DNA of 60,000 nucleotides, taken from Owenia fusiformis (taxonomy: Eukaryota > Annelida > Polychaeta > Sabellida > Oweniidae). Where the stretch lies: the NCBI GenBank assembly GCA_903813345.2, contig CAIIXF020000005.1:3234356-3294355 (forward strand). Reading direction: 5' to 3'. The stretch's first letter is position 1. Every line of letters starts with the position of its first letter. A model generated the notes under the pieces. That model was not told the DNA's origin. It saw only the letters and a program-made list of their open reading frames with translations, and searched no databases. The position numbers and the translations under genes were made by a program. Below are positions 21,899-36,800 of this stretch, in pieces.

Positions 21899-24800
21899 CT
21901 AGGTGTCTGTTTTCTTCATATTTATGATACATATTGAGTTCTTTGATTCTTTAATCCTCCACCATCTGCCCATTCTGTGTTCCTGTCCAACTCCAGCCAC
22001 AAGCAATGATCCATCGGTTGAGAAAGCTAAACTGTTGATAAAACCAGCCTGAAAAGAACCAACCAATTGTAATGCTATTACAGTCATTCAATGTCTTATT
22101 TGGAAAGATGTGTCTTGAAGAATGAAACAAACAAATTGTTTGAAAATTTGTAATCTCAAACAATTTGTTTGTTTTAAACCATTATTAACATATTACATTG
22201 AATAGTGAAGATATGAAACATTGACACAATGATTTGCGCCAAAGGCAACATCATTTTCGTTGAATATTTTTAAATATGATGTTCATAACAGTGTCACATG
22301 CATGTTCGGTGGTGCATCCATAAAAATAGTAACATGGTGTAATCACTGTACTGCATGGTTTCAACTGAATGGAAAGCTGTATTTGACCGCATACTAGTTG
22401 ATCTTGATCTTACCATGAAGAAATGAATGCTATATAGAAATTTACAATTGATATATAGAAATGATACAACTTACCACTGGTAGAGAAAAGAGAGGTTGAA
22501 GGGACTTGAAATCTTGAGCACACTTCCAGAATTTGATACAGCCATCTTTAGAACCTGCTAACAAACAAGACAGGAACATGATATTCATATACAAAAGGCA
22601 TTAACATGAAAATTGTCACCACCAGCCATTTGTTACAGATGCCAACATCCAACACCAACCGCTGCCTACAAAAAATATGGAAACCCTACACAAGTAGATC
22701 CATTTGGATATCACAAATATTTAAGGCAAAAATGCCTCTATGGGAAGATACCATGATATAATTTCAATTTTACTTTCCAGGTATTATGTTTCAAAAAGAT
22801 TTTACTTCCAAATTTGGATTCTTGAGAAAATTTCATTTAGAAAGCCATGTTGAAGAATGTAAAGAACTTTTAGCTGAGAAGAGACTTGAAGCCGTTTACT
22901 CAATACAAGAAGATCCATTGACAAATGAGAGGCTAAATAAGTGTTAAATTCACAAATGACAGACTGAAACATGATTTACCTGACGCAATGAGATCAGTTG
23001 TCTGATGGGAGGCTACAGATGTGATCCAGTTCTCCTGTTCTGTCCCAGCTACCCCATCACTCAAGCTGCCGTCATGGGCATTCTGGACCATTGCTAGTGG
23101 TTTCTTTTTCAATACACCCCATAGTGCCAGTGAACTGAAAATGGCATGTTATTTCTGTAATGTATGTTCGTGAAATATTTCAATCAAATTATAGATGACA
23201 CTATGGAGTGTAGATTAACTCCATATTAGGAAATATTAAATCACCATTGATATTACTCTGATGGAATGCCTGTGTTTGTTTTTTGCTTGATAAATATATA
23301 CTAGAATAGTATATCATAAATACCCTTTTAACTTAAAAACTAGATACATTGCATGTACGTCTCTAATATTAATAAACATTTTTCATTCCTTATATGGTGA
23401 AATCTGTATATTTGAAGACCTCTCTAATTGTAACACCTCTCAAAAATTGTGTAATATTCAATCAATTCACATATTCAGAAACCTAGAGATGTGAACACTC
23501 GCTAATCCGATCTCTTTTTCCATTTTCTTTTTTTTCACAGTTATCACAGAAACCTGTATTTTTAAACACCTTTCTAACTGGAATTTCTCCCAATGTGAAC
23601 ACTCTCTGCCTCAATTTTGTAATCTTCCATTGACTCACAAATTATGAAATCATGAAATGTGAACACTTGCTAATACGAACAATTTCGGCTGGTATCAGTA
23701 GCGTTCAGATTAGACTATTTTACTGTACAGTAGGAATCAAGATTTCGAAATATATCATAATTTAGATGGTTGGTTGAAGTTGATTATACACTCTATGTCT
23801 ATGTTCGTATCCAATGGGCAATAAAAGGAATAACCAGTGAATAAATATAGAAAGACATACTTGTCCTCAGCTCCTGTGACAAAATGTTCCTCATTGATGA
23901 GAGACACACAGTCTATACAGCCTCTGAAATAAAATAAATGGAAAATACAAGTACCAAATGGAAAAAATGGAAAATACATGTAGTGCAAAAAGTTAAAGAG
24001 AGTTGAAACGCATGTACCTATTTGCTATCTTGTTCTTCACATATATACTTTAATTTCAACTACAGCACTGACACAGTTATTATGCATGAGGAAATAAAAA
24101 TAGGTTAGTGCAGTCAGAATGTGGGTTTCGGCGTGCGTTCAGAGGGATTTTATGAGACATAATTTTTCATGTTACTACTATGATTATACATATTTTTATG
24201 GATTTTTAGATCTTAGTTTTTCAGCTTTTAGATTTTGTGGCCATTTAACCCCCCATGGGCTAAAATTTGGACCCCTACTATAAAATTGGGCAAGAACTCA
24301 AAAAATACTCAGTGGAATGTTTCCAAATTATATTGTTATATTGGTATAGGCTAATTGAATATATGATAAAAATTTCATGTCACATGGTTAAGTGGTTGCC
24401 ATGGAAATGGATAAAACATGCCCTTCGGGTGTCAATTTTCAGGCCAATTTTTCAGGACTGACAGAGTCATTTCATGCATATTTTGTCCCCAATGTGTTAG
24501 GAAGGGTTAAAATGTAAATAGAAAACTTCTATAATATATTAGCAACAATTGTATGTAAAGATCAGTCCACAAAACCTCAGATTTTGGCCTTGTATTGGTC
24601 CATGACTTATACAGGGGTCTATTTCATAGACTCGAGCTCCCACATTGGATGGATGCTATAACTTTTGAAATAATGGAGATACAGGTCTCATTTTTTCAGA
24701 TCTTCATGAATGGTTAGTTTTAAGTATTTTAATGTACTTTGGGAGCTGACATGTGATTGGTTGCCATGGTAACCAGGGTTTTAGGGAAATTCTGGCCCCA

Positions 24801-27800
24801 ACATTGGATGGATGCTATAACTTTTGAAATAAGGGAGATACATGTCTCATTATTTCAGATCTTAGACAATGATTGATTATTAATACTAAATTAGACTTTG
24901 GGAGCTGAAATTTGATTGGTTACCATGGTAACTAGTTTTTATTGAAATTTGGACCTCCTCAATTGATAAATGCTAAACTTTAGAATTTAAGCAGATACAG
25001 ATATCATCATTTCAGGTCTTAAAAATTAATTAGGTTTGTGTATTGAATTAGACTTTGTAGCTTAGCATTTACTTGATTGCCATGGTAACCATGTTTCGTC
25101 GTCATGGTACCCTTAATTTTTTATTTCATTTTTACCTTCATTTGAGAATGGTCAATTCACAACATGTTATACCAAAACGCTCAAAATTATCATTTTGCTC
25201 TTAAATTCAGCAATTTATCCTGTATGTCTGACAGTATAGCCTCATTCCATTCTACTAGTTCTCACACATATTCTGACTCCCAACTTGTTTTTACTCATCA
25301 TTATCGTTTTGATCTTCCACAATTACCTCTTAATTAAAAATATCAACAATTTCTATTGGAAAGAAGGATTCTTTTGACCATTCTTGTGTTAAAGATTCCG
25401 TTTCAGTTGATTTACTTTTCCTTTGTTCTGATCCAGTAAACGCATTGAAGGCTAATATGGCTTCACACAGGACTTAGTCCTAGGTTTGCAGCTACAGGGG
25501 TTGGGTTGAGCTTCTGACATCTAATGGGACATAGTTCACATTTGAGGTTCTTAAGGTTGTTTTCTTCATAATAGGAATCAATATAGAAATTTCTGACACA
25601 AAAAAATCCAAAGTTGAATTGTTCACCAGTAAAAGTACAGCAGAATTACAAAAATATGTTTGTAACTTACATCAATAGATAACGATATGAGCTGTTTCAC
25701 ATAAGATATTCTCCAAAGCAGAACAGTGCTGCCCTCACTTATGGAGGTTTTGACATTTCAACTCTTCCCATCTTTCAAGACTGGTCCTTCACTGCTTTCA
25801 TTGCAACTAATATAATGCAATGAATTAAATGATGAACTCTTCCACCTTGTAATGATTGCTCATTATAACATTTGAAGAGGATGGATGATAAAACTTATAT
25901 TTGGAAGTGGAAACATTACCCCCCCTCGTCTCCCATCGAGTTCACTGTATATAAACCTTCCTCAGCTCAGGTGGGGTACTTTTGACATTTGATATGGCAA
26001 TGGACCCAAATTTTAGATCTGGTATGAGAATGCTCTCCAAATTATGACTTGAGAGGTATGGCAATGGTCGGATTTGGGAATGGTTGTGAAAAATATGTTG
26101 CCCCACACTTGTTTTACATGTATGGCATTGATCTAGTATATTCTTAATGTGAGGTTGTTTTTGGTTGTTTTCCTCAATGATCTGCCTTCTTCTCGAGGCA
26201 TTAGAAATTTTGAATGGCCATGTTTTCATATCTGGATATTTGGTATGGCACTGGTCCTATATTTGGGCAATTGGTATGGCTTTTGGGCATTATTTTTGGT
26301 TGATATCGGAACACATTCAAATTTGACAGATTGGATGGGAACATATTGATATTTGAGGGTTCAGCCAAGGATCCCAACCACATTTTGAGTGAACCCACAG
26401 GGACCAGTCTTAACCCATTCTACCAAGTCCAATACTGCATGAGTGGACTATATCCCCTAAGGATCCTTATCTCCAGAATGGTCAAAACATCCTTCATTCC
26501 AACAGAAATTGATGATAAGAGGAAATTGTGCTAAATGAAAACAGTAATGATGAGTACAAATGAACAAATTAGGAGTCAGAGCTTTTGTAAGAACTAGTCC
26601 TATGGAATAAGGCAATATTGTCAGACATACATGTATTGTTTACTAGTATTTGATATTTTATGAGCCAAACAATGTTTGCATCTCTAGTATTATTGAGTCA
26701 TGAGCATGTATATCATATAAAATAGAAAAAAATCCCAAAATTAAGAATAAAATGGTAACTTTGAGCAACTTGGTATTTTAGAATAAAGGTGAATCTGAAA
26801 ACGAAAACAGCAGTAACCATGACAATGAAACATGGTTACCATGGCAGACAAATAAATCCTAGCTTCCAAAGTCTAATACAATACACACATATTATTATTA
26901 TCTTACATCCGAAAATATTATATCTTATCTGGCTGTATTTAAGAGTTATAGTGTTCATCAATTGTGGAGGTCTGAATTTCAACAAAACCCTGGTTTCCAT
27001 GGTAACCAATCAAATTTCAGCTCCCAAAGTCTAAATCAATACTTTAAATCCATCATTGTCAAAAATGTGAAAAAAATGAGACATGAATCTCCCTTATTTC
27101 AAAAGTTATAACATCCATTCAATGTCGGGGTCAGGATTTCCTTAAAACCCTGGTTACCATGGCAACCAATCATATACCAGCTCCAAACTTATATTAAAAT
27201 ACTTAAAACCAACCATTTATGAAGATCTGAAAAAATGAGACCTGTATCACCCTTATTTCAAAAGTTATAGCATCCATCCAATGTGGGAGCTCGAATCTAT
27301 GAAATAGACCCCTGTATAAGTCATGGACCAATAAAAGGCCAAAATCTGAGGTTTTGTGGACTGATCTTTACATACAATTGTAGCTAATATATTATAGGAG
27401 TTTTTTATTTACATTTTAACTAGGGGTGAGACGAGTCGAAAAAATCTGGTTCGAGTCGAATCCGATTCGAGTCAGAAAATGACGATTCGAGTTTCGAATC
27501 CGTTTCGAGTCGCGCGAAGTGCGAACAACATCGCTTTTGACCGTTCGTATTTTTAATGCGTCAATGGTGGAAAGCCGGAAATATAAACAAACACAATTCG
27601 TCGTAAGTTTATTCTGATTTTATTACATATATTCTTTCATTTATGTGTACATACAATATAATAATTTAATACAAGCATATCCAAGTCATTGAAACTTATA
27701 TATTCAACGCAATATCGAGTAAAAACATGCATATTGACAGTATTTTTTCTGAATTTTTTTATTTTTTCGAATTTTTTTCTCAACTCGAAAATGATTCGAT

Positions 27801-30800
27801 TCATCAACTTCGACTCGATTCGACTCGACTCGAAGCCCCAAACCCGCGAGTCCTCGACTCATCGGGTTGTCGTCTCACCCCTAATTTTAACCCTTCCCAA
27901 CACATTGGGGACAAAATATGCATGAAATGACTCTGTCAGTCCTGAAAAATTGGCCTGAAAATTGACACCCGAAGGGCATGTTTTATCCATTTTCATGGCA
28001 ACCACTTAAGCATGTGACATGAAATTTTTATCATATATTCAATTAGCCTATACCAATATAACTTAGTAATTTGGAAACATTCCACTGAGTATTTTTTGAG
28101 TTCTTGCCCAATTTTATAGTAGGGGTCCAAATTTTAGCCCATGGGGGGTTAAATGGCCACAAAATCTAAAAGCTGAAAAACTAAGATCTAATAATCCATA
28201 AAAATATGTATAATCATAGTAGTAACATGAAAAATTATGTCTCATAAAATCCCTCTGAACGCACGCCGAAACCCACATTCTGACTGCACTAGGTCAAATG
28301 TAATACAGATACAGCAATGCCAAGGCAAAGCAAATCTGGTTGAACATTTTGCCAAGTAGTATTCCTTAAAAATGTCCAAACTAATTGTCAAAAAATGATG
28401 CATAATGCTTGCATATAAATAATCCATACAAACTATCAATTACTTGGTTAATAAAAATTTCTAGACTTTCTGAAATACTAATTATGTAAAATGAGCCTTA
28501 CAATGACTACTCCTTTTAAAATATTGGGTATAAAATGGTTTAATACGATTCACCCTATACTAGGATCAAGATTATAACTTACTTGTGACCATGGAAGACC
28601 AACTGTGACTCCTCTACAACCTTCCATATTCTGACTGAGCCATCTCGGCCACCTGATGTTACTGCTCTATCACGTGATAAACTGTCAATGCATGTTATTT
28701 GGTCTTGGTGGCCAAGTCTGCAATTCAGAAACAATACAGTTTGAAATTACTGTATGTTTTTATCATTCATGCATACCTTTACCATGCTGCCTTATTTCAG
28801 CAAATATATCCCACGCAACTGGCTTATTTTTCAAAGAGTGCAAAAAATGATATACCTGGACTAAATAATTAATATCTCAATAACTACTGAATGAATCTGG
28901 ATAAAATTTTCACAAAGGGAAGATACAGTGGCCTGGCTCATGAAAAAAATGTTCTCATGAATTTTTTCGTACATTAACACGACTGGGCATAAATATACCA
29001 TGAATACACCTCCGGAATCCGCCGCTCCGCCTCTTCGTCTGGTCAGAATCCAAATCTGAATTTGCAGCGATCGAATGTTCAATTTTTCAATTCAGAAAAT
29101 ATTCTAGTTTCTATTTTCGATGACCGTTATCGGCTTCCAAGAGCCTAAAGAGCTCGAAATCGTAATCCATTTCCTCCACATTTTCGTTGTGATCGTATTT
29201 GTCCACCATTTTGTACGATTCGTTCACTAAAAATGACTAAAACACTGTTTAAATTGTTGAATTGAGAATTATTTTTCGAAATATCGCCATTTCTAGGTCA
29301 ACAGGAAGTCATGTTAGGCACTGAATAAATCGGGCAATCTAATTGGACAATACGAATGGCGCGAAAAAGTAAAGTTTTTAAAAGTTTGAAATCGGGCGTA
29401 CGGGTCCGCCGGCAGTTGTGAGAGACATTTTAGTCTCGGCGGACGAGTCCGCCGGCAGCACGCTAAAGGTTAATACATTAAAGTACTAGTATAAGACACG
29501 ATTCAATAATTTATATTCTTTGGTACAATACAATATGTAGCTTTTTTTACATTCAAGTAAAATTTTGCATAAAACCAAATCTTTATATCAAGATATCTGA
29601 ACCCCTTTCTCATCTGAACACAACTGAATGTGAACACACGGTTTGGATCCATTTTCTCCCTCCCACCAGGCCACCAACCCCTGTGTTATCAATGGTTTAA
29701 GTAAAGTTTATAGCCGAACTTTTGGGGAAACATTGAGGCATATGGGTGCATTCCTTTTATGACTCATCCATTGTGTTGGTTATGATGGGTGTCATACTCA
29801 CAGTGTTTCTACATAAGCCATCTCAGCAACACTCCAAATCTTTACTGATCTATCCTGAGAGCAACTAAAGAGTTGATGTGTTCCTTTCCTGAATGCTAGG
29901 CCCTGAGATACAAAATAATAATCCAATTGTATATTTTAATTTGCTTGGTTTGCATGTCAATAAATGTGAAGATGATATTGTGAATGATATTAGACATAAG
30001 ATTACAAGCAATATAATGAAGGCCCTGACGATTGTCTACAGATAAGGGGGGGGGGGGGGGGTGATAACGAACGTTTACTTACAGTGACTGGCCCCCTGTG
30101 TCCTGTAAAAGTGTGTATCAGCTCACATGTTTCAGGATTCCAGATATGAATTAGCCTATTTGCATCTCCCGAGGCCTGTAAATATAGATACAACTTGTGT
30201 AAAATAGGTTTTTTATTCCTAATTTTGATTGGTGTAGATATGACACTTTAAACTGACAGAGGATTAGATAATGTTATATAAGTATGCATCCTTAATTTTA
30301 TTTTAGTTCACAAATGTTCAACTTACCAGGAACTTTCCATCTGATGACAGTGCTAAAGCCAATATATGTGCAGTGTGTCCCTTGTGTTTAGTCTCAGTGC
30401 CTTTCCTTCCTCCATGGATCACTTTTAATTTTTTATGAGTCTTTACATCCCCTAAAACAAATAGAAATTTGGTATAAAATAATTCATTAGTACATTTTTT
30501 AATTGTATAATGTTTCAATACACAATGAATTTCAAGCTAATCAATGTAATCAAAAAATAAAATTATGTGCAATGAAGCATGGAAGAGGCATCCAACAGTT
30601 TACCAGGTATTATTCATTTACTTTTTTTGACATTATACAAGTATTTATGTTTTCCGCTACTTTCTTCTTTGAGCAGCAGATTTTTGAAATTTTTCATTGC
30701 TTACATTTTATAATAGAACAGTCTTTTGATGCTGAAAATATGTGTTTACAGTCAGTTGATATCACTACACATGTAACAGCTAACTGGTGCCCACGTAGAA

Positions 30801-33800
30801 CGATGACATCATCGGGGGAGGGGGCGATATATGTGTCTGCTATTTGTTTCCATAGTTTGCCAGTCTGTTCCAGCTGAAATATAGTTTATTATGATTTTAA
30901 TCAGAAAGTAGCACTTGGCTACTAACACACCCATTGATTGCAAAAAATGAGTGGAGGGCCTGGGGGGGTAGCCAATTTATGCAAGAAAATTCAACAATCT
31001 GCAAAATTTGATTTTCGTAATATTCATTGTATTGAGCATTAATTAATGATAATATGTTGTGAAAAAATAAAAATCCTGCTGATTCGTTGAATTTTGTAGC
31101 AGAAATCTTCTGCTCTTCACCTCTGTTCATTTTCTACGATCTCCGGGCTTGCCTAATAGAGTTTGTTAGCAAACCAGCTGTCAAACTGACTGAATGGGGT
31201 TAAAGGAAGAGAAAATGTTACGTCATACCTACCATATGTAATGGCATATTATCTTTAACAGCCAAGTGAATGGCTGTACTCTTTCTCTAGATTCTTGGGA
31301 TAACAGACCAAATAAACAGAAAAGAGCATGTAAGGTATGGCAAGCCATTTTCAAAGGGCTATATCTTTAGTTCGAAGAATAAGTTAACCACAAAATCAAA
31401 TGGTTCTGTTAGATCCATGTCTTATCTTCAATAAATGACATAAGGATGATAATCAAGTTGATTGAATTATCTCTTAAGCTGTCCCTAATCCACCCATCCT
31501 CACCAATTTTCCCTAATTCAGATGCAATTTTCACCAAAAGTGCAGGCCTTTTTAATAATTTTTAGTGCAAAGTTGTATTGAACTTTAAGACATGATTTAA
31601 ACTGTAAAGGGGAAAAGTTAATTGTAAACCTACTTTTTGATATTTTTTTCGTGATTTTTTCGTATTTTTTTCTGATATTTTAAAGTGCTTCATACTAATA
31701 TTATACAATTACAAAATAGAGGGCAGCTAAGTGCCATAAATAATTTGTTTGTTGCAACACTCAGATAGTGACTTACTCAGTGTTATGGATTATAATCCTG
31801 TATTTAACCTTGTATTGTTTGTGTATAAAACAGTTGTGTCATTCACGTATAGCTATTTATATACTGATTAGTTCTTTGTAATTACATGTACCTGGTTTTG
31901 GCTATTCAACCTAGATTCTTTGTTATATTAGGGCAGGCTGAAATGAATAAGTGTGAAAATAAAATGAATTACAGGGTGAGGCAAAAATGTCATCCAAAGA
32001 AATGTTATGAACTCATTCATCCAGTATGAGTTGAAATCATATTTAGTTAATTTTACCATGTAAAATCTTTTTTGCATTTTACCATGTTTCATTCCATTCC
32101 TCAAGGTCACAATTCTATGGCCATTCTACAAATTTCAGCCTCGTCCCTTCAGGCAGACCTGCACTGGTCGGTTGAGGTTGTAAGTTCATGGTCACAGAAA
32201 TTGTTCTCCTACTTGTTGTAGGAGTTGACATTATCTCAGAGATAGCCCGTAGTCATGAGATGAGGCTGGCATTTTGGACCATGTTTCGTTTTATAGCCAT
32301 AAAATCCCGACTATTGGGGCAGGGCCAATTAAACTTAGTAAAATGAAAGAACATTAAACAAGGTTTTATTATGCAAAATAACATTTTAACAGATGCGGAA
32401 TTAGTTCGGGCTACATTTTTTGCTCACTCGGTATTAGACTGCACTTTGATAGTATTTATGATGTCATATGTTGGGTAAAAGGCGATGATTTAACCTACTT
32501 TTGATGGCAAATTCATTTTAATATGAATGAAATAGTGGCAGGTACTATTTATATTTAATGAGCCATGAAATAGTAGGTTGATCTGACAGTTGTTAGTTGA
32601 ATTCGCTATTACTACTTGTAATGGGGTTTCAAAGCCCGTGGTCACCTATGTAGTTTCTTCATCCTAGGTCAAATCGACTCAAGAATGGTGTTATATTAGA
32701 TGCAGCATTTATTGATTTCTAGAATCACAGCACCCCTAAGCGTAATCATAATTCCGTCGATTGACCTACAGCATAGGCCTAGGGAAAAGTAGTAGGAAGG
32801 AAGGCATACGTTTACTCTTTACTACTTTTACATAGACCTATGGCCTAAAGATAAGTTTGGGATCCCTTATTAAAATCAAAACCTCTATTTCTAATTACAG
32901 CCCCTAAAAGCAACAACCCTGAACCAAGTGGCAGTCATTGAACCCAAAGGCATTTTTATGTGCCAACCTATAATGAGACCCCCTTTAGTGAATAACAACC
33001 AGGTAGTCATCTAAGGTATAACAACATGTTCAGTTTGTAATTTTATAGAAGGTCACTGAATCCTCTAATCGTTCATTCAGTTACGGATAAACTATGAGTA
33101 CTGGGTTTTATGAGAAATAATAGCAGAGGGGCTTGGCGTGAGGCTATTAGTTCTCATATGACCCATTTCGAATAGTTTATCTAACTTAAACCCCACACTG
33201 ATTCTTATGAAGGGTAATTGACCCATGATCCAAGTTTAGAAAAATTCTTTTGTATTAACTATGTGGTAAATGTGTAGAGAAGTGGGTTGGTTTGATTGGT
33301 TCAGCTTCAATGCACTGCATGTATCAGGCAAGGTACATTGAAAATTGTATTTATTTTGTGTTTACAATTCAACTATTGAGTGATTGAAAATGGTTTAATA
33401 AGAACAGCTTCGGTGCACTGCATGTGACAGTCAAGGTGTAAATATTGAGCCAAACACTGTCAATCATATGTTGTGCCACACTGGTTTTAGATAGCTGCAG
33501 TGTCCATTCTTCAAAAACAACACAACAAGAATGCACTCCTCTTTCTTACTACTGTACATTCATATTCTTTAGGTGAAAATGGGAAATTGACCAATTTTTC
33601 AAAAATTCAAATCTGACTTTAAATTTTACAATTGACCTTCAATGACCTTCTCAAAGTAAAGAGGGTCTAAAAGGTATTTTTCAACTTGCTTCGAATTGAC
33701 CGAATTTTCAAAATCACCTACAAGTTCTCAAAAGTCAAATCTGACCTCTCAAGTTCAATAAGTTCAAAAAGGCATTTTTCAACTTGCTTCATATAATCAT

Positions 33801-36800
33801 TTTCTTTTCAAGATTTGACTTGAACTACACGGTGATGACATTTTGTAATGGCAATGCCTTGTTCTACATGTTGTTATTTCATGATTTCTTTACGAAGTAT
33901 TGGCTTCGTACCTCATACCCATGTACGTGGGTGGTGATGCAGTTTTTGAAGGGTTCAATTTTTAAAGTTTTAAAAGATTATTCAATTTTAATGCTATCTG
34001 AGGTATAAATAAATTCATAGTATCCATAGATGTGAACTTCGTCTAGTGAAAGATAGATAGATACAGAGTCATAAAATAAAGCCAGAATTGTTAATTTTTT
34101 GTTTTTCATTGATTGTCAAAATAGCGCCATTCAAAGGACTTTTCAATAGAGAAAAATCCATTCTAAATAAGTTTTAAATATGTCAGGGTATCATTTTATT
34201 TAATCACAGCATGATTAAAGATAATTTTAGTCTCAGGAATCGTAAATTCACGTTTTAGTGTAGATTGGTTCTATAGTGAAAGAGCATTTCAATTAGGCAA
34301 TTTTTATCGAAATAGCAAAGGTAAACAATTTTGCAATTCTGGCCTTATTTATGACTAGAAAAATGTTGGATCTATAAGACATACACGTAGGTCTACAAGT
34401 GCATTAATGCACCTACAATTCATATGATCAGAATAATCTGAAACGTTAGAATTGAACTCTTCAAAGAATGTATCATGCCCCAAGTACGCCGGCACGTGGG
34501 TACAAGGTATACGTTTTTTCATACAAAGTATTGGCTGAGAATATAGAGTGATCGAGTACGTGACAATATCATAATTACACAAGGCCATAATTACACAAGG
34601 CCATATTGTCAAAGGGTAAAACCCAACGCATTAAACTGTTTATTCCATAAAAATTCCAATCAGCAAAAACAATCCAATAAAATTTGAAATGAACAAAAAA
34701 TGCAACAAATGTTTGGCCAAACCATTGGAGAAAATTAATATTTGCATGCACTCTGTATACAGTGGTACCTGTATCAATACCTACTACATATAACACTATT
34801 CGAAAGATCATTTACAGCAAACTCCTTTACATAAGGCACTTTCGAAACCCCCAATATGGTTGATGATAAAGAAAGATACACATGGGAAGAGTTAATTCAA
34901 ATAAGATGGTATTGAATCATGTTTGTTGAAACATCGCAAAGGTGTAATATTTCAAATATTCATTTACACTATACAATTCAAATATATAAACAAGTATTTC
35001 CTCTTATGTGTTTTACTAGGTGTTAAACATATTTATGTTTTACTGTACATTACACGACCCAGTCATGTTGACATATCCATGCTCATTTCTATAATATGCA
35101 ATTATGCAACAATGAATACACAGAGTATCTAGCACTCACCCATGTAGAATATATCATGCCATCTATGGAACATTTATAACTCTATCTATAAACATGATTG
35201 CATAAAATAGGGTACATCTAAATGTCGCTCTAAGTGACATCTTTTCATACACTTCACACTAAGGTCATGGCCTATGAGGTAAAAATGACAAATGGATTAT
35301 CAGATAATGCTTATCTCATTTAGATCATTTTTTTCTTTTTGGAAATCAATCATGTGACATAGCTCAATGTTTTCATGCATTAATCTCATTAAAAAATTGC
35401 TACTTTTAGGTAAAAAATTCGGCCTAAAAAAGTTATTGTTTTTGGATTATCCTAATCCCAAAGTAATCAAGTTTTCCTTTTTAGAGGTAGATCATTCCTT
35501 ACAATAAATTGTAATATTGCCATAAAAACTGAAATAAAATGCTGCATTTTTGGTGAAAATTGCATCCGAATTAGGGAAAATTGGTGAAGATGGTTGGATT
35601 AGGAACAGCTTAAGAGATAATCCATTCAACTTGATTATTATCCTACTGTCATTTATTGATAACAAGACATGGATCTAACAGAACCATTTGTTTTTGTGGT
35701 TAAAGTATTCTTAGAATTAAAGATATAGCCCTTTGAAAATGGCTTGCCATATCTTACCTGCTCCTTTACCAAAGTTTATAGACACCTTACAAGTATTGGT
35801 TGTAAAACTATATTAAAAAGCTTACATGATCCTGCTGGAGAATATGTGAGATGACCTCTCTATCTACATCATCATCGTCCTGTTTCTCTCTCTCTAAAAT
35901 AAAACAATTTGTTGAAGATTACATTTTCAAACATGCTTTTAATGATCAAGTACCTGGACAGATTAAGGGGATGAAAGTGACATAGACAGATACCTGTATG
36001 TGAAAATCCTTAGGTTAATCAAATTAATGTACATTTAAGGCAATTAGTTATTCAAAGACATATACCTCCATACACTACATGTATTATCATAATGGCTATC
36101 ATCTGTTCCTAAACATTCATGAAATACAACTTTACCTGTTGATGTAAGTATAAATTACTCTGCATCTATTTATAAATGAGTCTATTTCCAGGTTATTTCA
36201 ACTTTGAGTTCTTTAATTGTGCTGGGGTATAGACACCAGACATATGCATTTCAGATATTCATAATTTTGAGGGTTGAGATCAAGGGAGTTAGCAGCTCAT
36301 AGGCCAGTGCCCAGAAGACGAGCCTCTCTGCTTACATATTAAATACTTACCCTCTTTCTCTAAATCAGCAAGGTATTGTTTTGTGAGTCGTAGTCTCTTT
36401 TCTTGTGTAGTCTCTTCCTCAGATTCTGAGTGTACAGAAGGTACACCCTCATCCCCGCTGTAAGCATAAATGATTAATATATCATTAATTAATGCTGACC
36501 GCCCTTAGGAAAAAAACAACCATTTTTTCCGAATTTCAACCGTTAAAATCCATTGCGCAACCATTACAAATCATTGCATAACCATTGCTGCAACCAATTG
36601 AAATGGTTTCCAACCATTACATTGCAACCATTAAAATTTGGTTGAAAAATTTGGTTGCATATCATTGAAATTATGGAATCATTTGCAACCATTACAAACC
36701 ATTGATTGTTTAAGTTGCATTTAACCAAATGGTTGCAACTATTTTCAACCATATTGTGGAAATTATTTAGTTTAAGAATGAGACAATTTGAAACATGAAG

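Noticed and set aside
25942-26534. Overlapping frames in the foldback spacer
   Set aside because: Short, on both strands, and without transposase motifs.
27689-27930. Frames rich in Phe/Ser inside the hAT-like element
   Set aside because: They cross the element border and derive from CGA/TTC-rich sequence; no domain.
30503-30877. 124-codon plus-strand frame
   Set aside because: It is the antisense shadow of RRP9 exon 5, which has correct splice sites and family match on the minus strand.
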